From Bacillota bacterium (GTDB lineage Bacteria; Bacillota; UBA4882; UBA8346): DNA of 64,000 bases. Below are positions 30,892 through 39,520 of this stretch, piece after piece (the first letter of the stretch is position 1; the number at the start of each line of letters is the position of its first letter). Where the stretch lies: the NCBI GenBank assembly GCA_029974635.1, contig JARKQY010000031.1, forward strand, positions 120,271 to 184,270. The letters are read 5' to 3'. The translations under genes and the position numbers were made by a program. A model generated the notes under the pieces. It was not told the origin of the DNA, ran no database searches, and saw only the letters and a program-made list of their open reading frames with translations.

Positions 30892-31185
30892 ATGAAACAA
30901 ATCTTCAGTTGGCAAGTATTTTTTGGTGCTTTTATCACTTTATTCATCGCCGAAATGGGTGACAAAACCCAGTTGGCCGTTTTTTCACTGGTAACCGAGT
31001 CCAAGTTACCTTTGGCGGTTTTTTTAGGAGCAAGCCTGGCTTTAATCGTAGTTACTTTAATCGGAGCTTTGTTCGGCGGATTCGTTACCAAGTTCATTCC
31101 TGCATATTACTTAAAAATCGGAGCCGGCATGTTGTTTTTAGGCATCGGTGGGTTTACCCTCTGGGAAGCGCTTATGAAAAGATGA
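30892..31185 (+). CDS. half-size GDT1/TMEM165 (UPF0016) membrane protein
   Basis: 97 aa, three hydrophobic helices. The signature E-x-G-D-K-T is in FIAEMGDKTQLAVFSLV near residue 23. Full-length relatives have two such repeats and move Mn2+ or Ca2+; this single-repeat form would have to dimerise. No second half is adjacent. ATG at 30892 after CGGGAGG gives the family start; an upstream in-frame ATG at 30853 has no ribosome binding site. Confidence 0.85.
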   Translation: MKQIFSWQVFFGAFITLFIAEMGDKTQLAVFSLVTESKLPLAVFLGASLALIVVTLIGALFGGFVTKFIPAYYLKIGAGMLFLGIGGFTLWEALMKR

Positions 31186-31249
31186 TTACTCAGATTTAAG
31201 TTCCAAACTCGCTCTCTTTTGCATATGATTACAATGAAAGGGGCGAGTT

Positions 31250-31537
31250 TTGTTGTTAACCAAAACCTCGGAACTGAGGGAACTGGAAGTAGTCAACCTG
31301 CTAGACGGTAAAAGATTGGGGTATGCAAGCGATTTGGAGATTGAGGCTGAAAGCGGCAGAGTTAAGGCGATTGTGGTTCCCGGGCCCGGCAAATTTCTAT
31401 GGCTTTTCGGTAAAAATGAAGATTTTGTTATTCCCTGGGAAAAGATAAAGAAGATCGGTGTCGATGTAATTTTAGTAGAGACTCCGGATTATGTCGATGA
31501 AAAGACAGCCACCATTAATTTAATCCGGGATATATAA
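31250..31537 (+). CDS. PRC-barrel protein, YlmC/YmxH family
   Basis: 95 aa. Core [35 protein letters not shown] and [19 protein letters not shown] match the YlmC/YmxH sporulation-associated PRC-barrel family, whose function is unknown. Start is TTG at 31250 or the TTG directly after it, both placed after AAAGGGGCG. Downstream lies the convergent amylase remnant. Confidence 0.85.
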   Translation: MLLTKTSELRELEVVNLLDGKRLGYASDLEIEAESGRVKAIVVPGPGKFLWLFGKNEDFVIPWEKIKKIGVDVILVETPDYVDEKTATINLIRDI

Positions 31538-31930
31538 ATTTATAATATTATTCCTGGTATCAAATTGCTCCATAATTGTTCTCGATTGACAGATCAAGGT
31601 TTGATTACAAGCCTCCGGTTCCCACGGCATTGTTTTACGGCAATCCGGATCCGGTCCCCCGGTCAATCCCACTTCATCCCCATAATAGATCAATGGAGTT
31701 TCCTGGTACGTCAATTGTAAAATCAATACTGGCCGCAAATGAACAATGGCCTCATGATAGTTACTATTATCGCCGTTGCGTTTCGCCAGTTCATCCTGAA
31801 AGGTAGTTATGATCCTGGCGGTATCATGGCTGTCAAGCAGATTTAACAAGCCAAAATTGGATTCACATTTTGGAAGTTGCTTGCCGGATTCAGTTAAATA
31901 AAACAGGTTCCGGTATTTGAAACCTGTCAA
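31520..31930 (-). pseudogene. remnant of a GH13 amylase
   Basis: Codons corresponding to 31861 down to about 31594 encode a GH13 C-terminal barrel piece: [17 protein letters not shown] (region IV) then [24 protein letters not shown]. It is similar to the intact amylase at 29044-30480. The N-terminal three quarters and the domain C end are gone. Bases 31868-31895, just upstream of the homologous part, match the TTACTTGCCGAATT-type dispersed repeat, so the break may lie at that repeat. Confidence 0.75.
31868..31895. repeat. dispersed repeat half-copy at the amylase remnant
   Basis: TTTGGAAGTTGCTTGCCGGATT matches the right half of the hairpin repeats (GAAGTTACTTGCCGAATT). It abuts the homologous part of the decayed amylase. 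Confidence 0.45.
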
Positions 31931-32013
31931 AATAACTGGTATAATTTATAAAGGCCACCACAAAACATTTAATATAAACTTTACCCTTTTTACTTTCACA
32001 ACAGGGGGTTACC

Positions 32014-32688
32014 ATGGTTTATGATTTTCATACCCATTCATTTTTAAGTGACGGAGAGCTTTCCCCGGTGGAACTTATCCGGAGAGCTGCAGTCAACGGT
32101 TATCGGGCCATTGCGGTAACCGATCATGCCGGTCCGGGAAATTTTAAACGGATAATCCAGGAGTTGATCGAAGAATGCCGGGCCGCCGAGAAATATTGGG
32201 GCATCACCGCCATTCCGGGAGTAGAATTGACTCATGTTCCGGCGGCGGGTATCCCGGATCTGGCTTTGGAAGCCCGTAGGCTTGGCGCCCAATTGGTGGT
32301 GGTCCACGGCGAAACACCGGTGGAACCAGTGGAGCCCGGGACCAATCTGGCTGCCGTTAACTGCCCGGAGGTTGATATATTGGCCCATCCCGGATTATTG
32401 ACTGTAAAAGAAGCTCAACTGGCGTTGAAAAATGAGATCTATATTGAAGTTACGGCCCGGGGAGGCCATAATACCAGTAACGGCCATGTTGTTAAAATAG
32501 GCCGGGAAGCCGGAGTCAATTTTCTAGTAAATTCCGATACTCACGCCCCCAATAATTTACTTACGGAAAACTGGGCGCGAACCGTAGCCATAGGCGCCGG
32601 ACTTTCGGAACAAGAAGCGGAAACGACTTTGAAAAAGAATCCGGGACAATTATTGGAAAAGATAAAGATGAGAAGGAATGACGGATAA
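32014..32688 (+). CDS. PHP-domain phosphoesterase
   Basis: 224-aa metal-dependent phosphoesterase of the histidinol-phosphatase-like PHP family. Metal ligands are visible in YDFHTHSFLSDGEL, VTDHAGPG, PGVELTHV, DILAHPGLL and NSDTHAPNN. Substrate unknown. The four canonical motifs suggest activity. ATG after ACAGGGGGTTACC. It lies just upstream of the T-box leader of aroF but is transcribed separately. Confidence 0.88.
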   Translation: MVYDFHTHSFLSDGELSPVELIRRAAVNGYRAIAVTDHAGPGNFKRIIQELIEECRAAEKYWGITAIPGVELTHVPAAGIPDLALEARRLGAQLVVVHGETPVEPVEPGTNLAAVNCPEVDILAHPGLLTVKEAQLALKNEIYIEVTARGGHNTSNGHVVKIGREAGVNFLVNSDTHAPNNLLTENWARTVAIGAGLSEQEAETTLKKNPGQLLEKIKMRRNDG

Positions 32689-32711
32689 ATATTTATTATG
32701 TATTATGCCTA

Positions 32712-32740
32712 TTGACAGAGATAAACCCAGGTGCTACAAT
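32712..32740 (+). promoter_or_regulatory. promoter of the aroF T-box leader
   Basis: TTGACA (32712-32717), 17-base spacer, TACAAT (32735-32740). Confidence 0.85.
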
Positions 32741-32769
32741 TTATTTTAATTATTATATTTGAATACAAT

Positions 32770-33110
32770 GACTAAGGAAAGTACCGGGGACAATACGCCA
32801 TCGAGAGAGAAAAGGCCATCGGCTGCAAGCCTTTTTTGGAGTAGTCTTGGGGAAGTTCCCTTATGAGTAGACCAGGTGAAGTCGCTAGGGGATGAGCATC
32901 ATTCAAGTGTTCTCCCGGTGCCGGTAGGTTGGTCCGGAGGCCCGCCGTTACAAGGGATAAGACATGATAAGTCCGTGTCTGAAAGAGTGAGCCGTAGTTT
33001 GGGTTATTAATTGGATTATATGACCTATCAAGACGGCTAAATTGGGTGGTACCGCGAAATTTGACCCACGCTTCGTCCCAAAATTTAGGGAGTTGCGTGG
33101 GTTAATTTAT
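32770..33110 (+). promoter_or_regulatory. T-box riboswitch, probable Phe (UUC) specifier
   Basis: Stem I landmarks are AGAGAG (about 32803), the distal-loop segment GGCTGCAAGCC and GGGGAAG-TTC-CC with the candidate specifier TTC at 32856-32858, followed by TGAGTAG. The T-box proper is TGGGTGGTACCGCG (33043-33056). The terminator stem is ACCCACGC (33064-33071) with GCGTGGGT (33095-33102). Uncharged tRNA-Phe would favour the antiterminator and expression of aroF. The specifier reading rests on position and could be wrong. Confidence 0.88.
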
Positions 33111-33128
33111 TGATAAGGGGTTAGCGTC

Positions 33129-34142
33129 ATGGTAATTGTAACTAGTCAGAAAATTACACAGGAGGAATGGGATTTTTTATGTAAGAAATTAGAGGATTGG
33201 GGTTTTCAGTTAAATGTAATTCAAGGCGTTGAAAAGAAAGTTATCGGCGCTGTCGGCGACAAGCGCCGGGTTGATTTTCAATTCTTAGAGAGCATTCCCG
33301 GGGTTGAAAAAGTTATTCCCATTTTAAGCCCGTATAAACTGGCCGCCAAAGATGCCAGGCCTGAAGGAACACTCATTGAGGTCGGCGATTTAAAGCTGGG
33401 CAAAGGGTATTTTGGGGTAATTGCCGGACCATGCGCGGTGGAAAGCGAAGATCAGATTTTTAAGGTAGCGGAAGGTATAAAAAAAGCGGGCGCCAAGGGT
33501 TTACGCGGTGGAGCCTTTAAACCGCGAACTTCACCCTATAGTTTTCAAGGCCTTGAAGAAGAGGGGTTGCGTTTACTTTCCCGGGCAAGGACGCAAAGCG
33601 GTCTGCCCATTGTGACCGAGTTGATGAACTTAACCGAATTGGAAATTGTGACCGAATATACCGATATCATTCAAATTGGGGCCAGGAACATGCAAAACTT
33701 CGGTCTGTTGCGGGCTGTTGGACGTCAGCCCAAACCGGTGTTATTAAAACGCGGGTTGGCTGCTACTATCGAAGAATGGTTAATGGCGGCGGAATATATC
33801 ATGGCGGAAGGAAACCCCTCCGTAATTCTATGTGAACGGGGAATCCGTACTTTTGAGACCGCTACCCGCAATACCCTTGATTTAAGCGCGATACCGCTGG
33901 TCAAAAGCCGTTGCCATCTGCCGGTGGTTGTTGATCCCAGTCATGGCACAGGCAAACGCAAACTGGTGCTTCCCATGGCCAAGGCTGCGGTAATGGCTGG
34001 AGCCGACGGTTTATTGATCGAAGTTCATCCCGATCCCGCCAATGCTTGGAGTGATGGCGAGCAGTCATTGAATTTACCGGAATTCCAGGACCTGATGGAG
34101 CAGATAAAAGTATTGGTTCAATTGGAAGGCAAGAAAATGTAA
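33129..34142 (+). CDS. aroF: 3-deoxy-7-phosphoheptulonate synthase (DAHP synthase, type I-beta)
   Basis: First shikimate-pathway enzyme: PEP and erythrose 4-phosphate to DAHP. The N-terminal ferredoxin-like regulatory domain (about 1-72) precedes the barrel, as in the Thermotoga enzyme where Tyr/Phe bind that domain. Barrel motifs: [59 protein letters not shown]. 337 aa is normal. Controlled by the T-box leader just upstream; ATG at 33129. No other aro gene adjoins. Confidence 0.96.
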   Translation: MVIVTSQKITQEEWDFLCKKLEDWGFQLNVIQGVEKKVIGAVGDKRRVDFQFLESIPGVEKVIPILSPYKLAAKDARPEGTLIEVGDLKLGKGYFGVIAGPCAVESEDQIFKVAEGIKKAGAKGLRGGAFKPRTSPYSFQGLEEEGLRLLSRARTQSGLPIVTELMNLTELEIVTEYTDIIQIGARNMQNFGLLRAVGRQPKPVLLKRGLAATIEEWLMAAEYIMAEGNPSVILCERGIRTFETATRNTLDLSAIPLVKSRCHLPVVVDPSHGTGKRKLVLPMAKAAVMAGADGLLIEVHPDPANAWSDGEQSLNLPEFQDLMEQIKVLVQLEGKKM

Positions 34143-34290
34143 AGTAGAAATAATGTATGAAGTTGGATTTTAATTTCCAAATGATTATAAGTTATCAAAT
34201 TGAATTCCAAGGGCAGGATAAATTTTATAATGACGCGAATAAAGAAACCAATAACTAATAACTTTTGCGTCAGCAAACAGGAGGAGTTAC

Positions 34291-34479
34291 ATGGAAAAAG
34301 AGCGATTGCAGCAATTATTGGTTGGGAAGGTTATTTCACAGGCTGATTTAAGCCATGGCACAGTTAAATTGGGTTTTAGCGACGGCACATTCTTGCAACG
34401 GGAAAAAACCTGTGAAGGTGAAATCATTGCTACATTATATGATCATGATCATAAAATAATTATTGCGGTTAAAATTTGA
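34291..34479 (+). CDS. hypothetical 62-aa protein
   Basis: ATG eight bases after AGGAGG and a full open frame. Sequence MEKERLQQLLVGKVIS.., beta-rich and acidic/His-rich near the end (LYDHDHKIIIAVKI). No membrane segment, no Cys pairs. I do not recognise a family. Stands alone between aroF and a dispersed repeat. Confidence 0.6.
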   Translation: MEKERLQQLLVGKVISQADLSHGTVKLGFSDGTFLQREKTCEGEIIATLYDHDHKIIIAVKI

Positions 34480-34541
34480 TCCGGGTTCGGAAAATACTTT
34501 GGACAAGCCGGAACTAAGCCAATTTCAAGGAATTTTTTTGG

Positions 34542-34564
34542 TTTTTGAAGTTACTTGCCGAATT
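34542..34564. repeat. dispersed hairpin repeat, partial copy 3
   Basis: TTTTTGAAGTTACTTGCCGAATT shares the right half of the copies at 21876-21927 and 24576-24617; the left arm is decayed. Confidence 0.5.
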
Positions 34565-34594
34565 ACAAGTTTAAGGCAAAAATTATAAAACAGC

Positions 34595-34623
34595 TTGTTT
34601 TTTATAATCGGCGATGGTATAAT
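34595..34623 (+). promoter_or_regulatory. promoter of the zinc-ribbon gene
   Basis: TTGTTT (34595-34600), 17-base spacer, TATAAT (34618-34623). Confidence 0.6.
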
Positions 34624-34720
34624 GGGGTCAAGATTTTGTTAATATTTTCTTACAATTGGCCGATAATTGGAGTGGAAATATTGTAAGACTAATTCTAGAA
34701 GTTTAAGTGAGGGGATCAAT

Positions 34721-35002
34721 GTGGAATTTACCGACAAGACTTTAATTTGTAGTGATTGTGGCGCTGAATTTGTTTTCTCAGCAGGTGAACAGGAATTTTA
34801 CGCTTCCCGGGGATTTACCAACGAACCAAGACGGTGTAAAACCTGTCGCGATGGCCGAAAACAAAAGAACTCCGGTCGCCAGCGCGAGTTTCATGAGGTA
34901 GTATGCGCCAACTGTGGAGTTACTACCCAAGTCCCGTTTAAGCCGCGCGAGGATCGGCCGGTATATTGCCGCGATTGTTTTCAAGCCAATCAAGGGAAGT
35001 AA
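34721..35002 (+). CDS. zinc-ribbon domain protein
   Basis: 93 aa. Two zinc-knuckle pairs: LICSDCGAEF with CKTCRDG, and VVCANCGVTTQVPF with VYCRDCF. The FTDKTL..CGAEFVFSAGEQEFYASRGFTNEPRRCKTC core matches the bacterial zf-trcl family; function unknown, nucleic-acid binding possible. Start GTG at 34721 after GAGGGGATCAAT gives the family N-terminus (EFTDKTL); an upstream in-frame ATG at 34667 adds unrelated residues. Confidence 0.87.
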   Translation: MEFTDKTLICSDCGAEFVFSAGEQEFYASRGFTNEPRRCKTCRDGRKQKNSGRQREFHEVVCANCGVTTQVPFKPREDRPVYCRDCFQANQGK

Positions 35003-35015
35003 TTCGCATTAAATC

Positions 35016-35037
35016 AACCTCCACCGGAGGTTTTTTT
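35016..35037 (+). terminator. terminator of the zinc-ribbon gene
   Basis: AACCTCC-ACC-GGAGGTT stem followed by Ts. Confidence 0.9.
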
Positions 35038-35142
35038 ATTCATGTCGATTAAATTTATTTTTATTTATTCATTCGTAATAGATTATTTTCCAGCTATCCG
35101 TTATAATATAGGTAAATTACTGGAAATTAAGGGGTGAATCAT

Positions 35143-35487
35143 GTGGAAGAGCAGCGGGAGTATGTACGGGTTAAGGTGAAGTCAATACTGGTTTCACTGG
35201 TAAGTTCTTCATTAAAGACGCCGGTTACCGGGTTTTTAAGGGATATTAGCTTAGGAGGCCTTAAAATTCAAAAGATTTCATCGACGGCACAGGTTCCGCC
35301 CGGAACGTATGACTGTCAATTTGTTTTGCCTAATTTCGGGAAAATTGCATCCCAGGTTGAAGTGGTTGGTTCCAGCGGCGGAAACGAAAAATTCGGAGAT
35401 CTCTATATCCGGATGCGTTTTATCTCTATTAAAGATGAGGATCGGGAAAAGATAGTAAATTTTGTAAGTCATAACTCCGATAATTAA
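35143..35487 (+). CDS. PilZ-domain protein
   Basis: 114 aa, one PilZ domain. Both c-di-GMP-binding motifs are present: RxxxR in EQREYVRVKV (near residue 4) and DxSxxG in RDISLGGLKI. It should therefore bind c-di-GMP. GTG at 35143 follows AAGGGG with good spacing; GTG at 35134 overlaps that site. The only GGDEF protein in the window (26214-27791) looks inactive, so the signal must come from elsewhere. Confidence 0.88.
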   Translation: MEEQREYVRVKVKSILVSLVSSSLKTPVTGFLRDISLGGLKIQKISSTAQVPPGTYDCQFVLPNFGKIASQVEVVGSSGGNEKFGDLYIRMRFISIKDEDREKIVNFVSHNSDN

Positions 35488-35652
35488 ATCCGATTCCGAA
35501 TTGTAAGTTGTTTGATGAAATTCCAGATAAAATCAATTCGGTTTTCGGATTTCAAAAGGATTTTATATTTAGATGTGGAATCACTATTTTTTATAAAGTG
35601 TTGCTTTCATCCCATTTATTGATCATTTTTCGATTGCCAGACAAGGGACGAT

Positions 35653-36225
35653 ATGGAAATTATTTTAGCCTCAGCTTCGCCGCGACGGGCGGAGTTGTTG
35701 CATCAAATCGGATTGGATTTTAAAATTATTCCCAGCAGTTATTTGGAAGAAACCGGTTCTGGGGTTGAACCTTCGGTATTGGTTAAAGAGCACGCTGTGA
35801 ATAAAGCAAGACAAGTTGCCCAAACTGTTTCATCCGGGTTAATTATTGGAGCAGATACCGTAGTATATCTAAATGGTGAGGTCATGGGTAAACCATGCGG
35901 CACTGCTGAAGCCGTCCGGATGCTTTCCGGTTTGAGCGGTAAAGTCCATCAAGTTTTAACCGGGATAGCCCTTGTGGAAGCTGAAAATCTTAAAGTGAAA
36001 GTGGATTGCGAGATTACCGAGGTTAAATTTCGTTCTTTAAGTAGGGATGAGATTATGGGCTATATATCTACCGGTGAACCCTTCGATAAAGCCGGAGCAT
36101 ACGGGATTCAAAGCAAAGGTGCGGTTTTGGTTGAAGGTATTAAAGGTTGTTATTTTAATGTCGTAGGACTTCCGATAACGAAATTGGTGATGATGCTTCA
36201 AGAATTCGGAGTCTCCCTTTGGTGA
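35653..36225 (+). CDS. maf: Maf-family nucleotide pyrophosphatase
   Basis: 190-aa house-cleaning enzyme that hydrolyses modified or canonical NTPs. Signature IILASASPRRAELLHQIG at the start, then GADTVVYLNGEVMGKP, and STGEPFDKAGAYGIQSKGAVLV. The position before radC and mreB is conserved in Firmicutes, where the gene affects septation. ATG, weak ribosome binding site; 9 bases before radC. Confidence 0.95.
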   Translation: MEIILASASPRRAELLHQIGLDFKIIPSSYLEETGSGVEPSVLVKEHAVNKARQVAQTVSSGLIIGADTVVYLNGEVMGKPCGTAEAVRMLSGLSGKVHQVLTGIALVEAENLKVKVDCEITEVKFRSLSRDEIMGYISTGEPFDKAGAYGIQSKGAVLVEGIKGCYFNVVGLPITKLVMMLQEFGVSLW

Positions 36226-36234
36226 GGTGCAGGA

Positions 36235-36972
36235 ATGGCAAAAGTTCTCTTGAAGGATCAGACCAATGATGATACGCCAAAAATTCCTGTCCGGAGCCGG
36301 ATTAAAGATCTGCCTTTGGAGGAACGGCCCCGGGAGCGATTAGTTCATATCGGGTCCGAAAACTTGTCGGCCAAAGAATTGATAGCCATAATCCTGCGAA
36401 CTGGTTCGGTGAACCGGACTGCTCTGGATCTGGCGGAAGGGCTGATCTGTTCTTTTAAAGATTTACGTGGTTTAGCGAAAGCATCACTGGCTGAAATTGC
36501 TTCCCATCCCGGAGTAGGTCAAACCAAGGCAATTCAACTCAAGGCCGCTTTTGAACTGGGATGTAGAGTTTTGACCACTACCGTGGCTCAGCTACCTTCC
36601 ATAAAAAAACCACAGGATATTTACGATTTGTTAAAGGTCAGCTTTATGGATCTTGACCGGGAGCATTTTAAAGTGGTCCATTTAAATACCAAAAACCAGG
36701 TTTTAAAAGTGGAAACCACTGCTATTGGGGTTTTAAGTTCTTCACCGGTCCATCCCCGGGAGGTTTTTAAAGAAGCGATTAAAATGAGCAGTGCCGGAAT
36801 CATATTGGCTCATAATCATCCCAGCGGCGACCCGTCCCCCAGTCAGGATGATCTTTTGTTAACAACACGCTTGCAAAATGCAGGTGAAATTTTGGGGATA
36901 CCGGTAATCGACCATGTCGTGTTCGGCGCAAGCCGTTATATCAGCTTAAAAGAACAGGGTCGAATAACATAG
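36235..36972 (+). CDS. radC: RadC-family JAB-domain protein
   Basis: 245 aa. N-terminal helix-hairpin-helix-like region (ELIAIILRTGSVNRTALDLAEGL; SLAEIASHPGVGQTKAIQLKAA). C-terminal JAMM/MPN metalloprotease-like domain with LAHNHPSGDPSPSQDDLLLT. The DNA-repair role once assigned is doubtful; function unknown. ATG after GAGGTGCAGG. Part of the maf-radC-mre arrangement. Confidence 0.95.
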   Translation: MAKVLLKDQTNDDTPKIPVRSRIKDLPLEERPRERLVHIGSENLSAKELIAIILRTGSVNRTALDLAEGLICSFKDLRGLAKASLAEIASHPGVGQTKAIQLKAAFELGCRVLTTTVAQLPSIKKPQDIYDLLKVSFMDLDREHFKVVHLNTKNQVLKVETTAIGVLSSSPVHPREVFKEAIKMSSAGIILAHNHPSGDPSPSQDDLLLTTRLQNAGEILGIPVIDHVVFGASRYISLKEQGRIT

Positions 36973-37043
36973 AAGTTTGCCTCACAGATCCTTACATAAC
37001 ATAATTTATTACATCATGATGATTATGATCTGGGAGGGATTAA

Positions 37044-38087
<1,044 letters not shown>

Positions 38088-38125
38088 TTATAATTGGAAT
38101 ATGCAATTTTAGAGGGTGACCATTT

Positions 38126-39010
38126 TTGTTTCAACTCTTTATGAATCGTCTGATATTGAAGATTGCATTGATTCTGTTGATCACAACCTGGGTGATATAT
38201 GCCACCTCGCATCCGCGCGCCCAGGAAGGAAAGATTGAGTATTTTTTAAATACGGCAATGGTGCCGCTGGAAAGCAGTTTTAATTATTTGGGTAAAATGA
38301 CGGGGGACACTTTACGGACCATTACTAAATTGGCCCAGTTAAAGGAGGAAAACGACCGTCTTCAAACTCAAGTTAGCGATTTGCAAGCCAAACAGCTCGG
38401 ATTGAACGCTTTGCAAGCCGAAAACAAACGTCTCCGGGATGCACTGCAATTTACGGCCGATCAACCCCATGAAGTAATCAGCGCCGGCATCATTGCCGTC
38501 AATCCCAGCAATTGGAACTGTTCCGTTATTATTAACAAAGGACGCAAAGACGGCATTCAAAAGAACATGGCGGTTATTTCCCCGGAAGGAGTGGTGGGGC
38601 GAATCGGAGAGGTGCGGGCTCATTCAGCCGAAGTCATTATGATAACCGATCCCCGCCAAGGCAATTATATCGGCGGTGTTGTCCAGCGAACCAGAGATAT
38701 GGTGTTTGTCGTCGGTGGCAATCACCGGGGTGAGTGTACGGTTCAGCCTGCAGTCGACAACTACTTTAAGGATTTACAAAAAAATGATTTAGTGGTTACA
38801 TCGGAGACCAGCGAGATTTTTCCCAGAGGGCTTCCTATCGGAAGAGTGGTTTATTTTATTCAGCGAGTAAACAATATGGTAACCAAAGCCTATTTGAAAC
38901 CGGTGGTCGACTTGGGGAAATTGGAGATCGTATATATCATTAAGTCGAAAAAAGAGTTGCCGCCGGAAACCACCTTCGGAGGTTCGGAAAATGCGCCTAC
39001 TAATCCTTAG
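38126..39010 (+). CDS. mreC: rod shape-determining protein MreC
   Basis: 294 aa. One N-terminal membrane helix (about 9-26), an extracellular coiled coil (about 60-105: LAQLKEENDRLQTQVSDLQAKQ), and the two beta domains that bind PBP2 and MreD (IIAVNPSNWNCSVIINKGRKDGI; GEVRAHSAEVIMITDPRQG). TTG start after AGAGGGTGACC; an ATG five codons in is possible. Overlaps mreD by 20 bases. Confidence 0.95.
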   Translation: MFQLFMNRLILKIALILLITTWVIYATSHPRAQEGKIEYFLNTAMVPLESSFNYLGKMTGDTLRTITKLAQLKEENDRLQTQVSDLQAKQLGLNALQAENKRLRDALQFTADQPHEVISAGIIAVNPSNWNCSVIINKGRKDGIQKNMAVISPEGVVGRIGEVRAHSAEVIMITDPRQGNYIGGVVQRTRDMVFVVGGNHRGECTVQPAVDNYFKDLQKNDLVVTSETSEIFPRGLPIGRVVYFIQRVNNMVTKAYLKPVVDLGKLEIVYIIKSKKELPPETTFGGSENAPTNP

Positions 39011-39482
39011 TATCTGGGTGATCTTGGGAGTAGTAGTTCAATCCACTTGGCTGGCTTCTCTATTACCAATGCAGTTTACTCCGGACTTAGTCTTGATTAT
39101 GACTATCTCTTACGGATTATTACGCGGTCCGAATCAGGGGCTGCTTTTTGGAATGGGGGCCGGTTTTTTTGTGGATCTGTTGTCCGGTAATATTATTGGA
39201 ATCCGTGCGCTGTCAAAAATGATTGCCGGTTTTTGTTCCGGATTTATGGAAAAGAATATTTTCAAGGATAATTTATTAGTCCCCGCACTTGCTGTATTCA
39301 TCGGAACAATTGTTTGTGAAACATTTAACCTGTTTATGTTTACAGCCTTTAAGATGAATATTGGCATTTGGTTTAAGTTATTGGAAATTTTACCGCTGGC
39401 ATGTTTAAACGCCATTGTTGCGCCGGTGATTTATCATTTTTTCCTGCGGATTGAGCGTTTCCTGGCGGAACGCGCGAAGTAA
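38991..39482 (+). CDS. mreD: rod shape-determining protein MreD
   Basis: 163-aa membrane protein with about five helices (LILSIWVILGVVVQST; PDLVLIMTISYGLLRGPNQG; a last one near 135-150). Family motifs FGMGAGFFVDLLSGNIIG. Completes the MreBCD elongasome core. ATG inside the end of mreC after TTCGGAGG. Confidence 0.93.
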   Translation: MRLLILSIWVILGVVVQSTWLASLLPMQFTPDLVLIMTISYGLLRGPNQGLLFGMGAGFFVDLLSGNIIGIRALSKMIAGFCSGFMEKNIFKDNLLVPALAVFIGTIVCETFNLFMFTAFKMNIGIWFKLLEILPLACLNAIVAPVIYHFFLRIERFLAERAK

Positions 39483-39520
39483 TTTTAAGTTCTACGCCAC
39501 TTCTTTTGGGGAGAGTCGAA

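Noticed and set aside
32949..32951. TAC as the T-box specifier (Tyr)
   Set aside because: It lies well after the stem I landmarks; TTC at 32856-32858 fits the GAAG-N3-CC context better.
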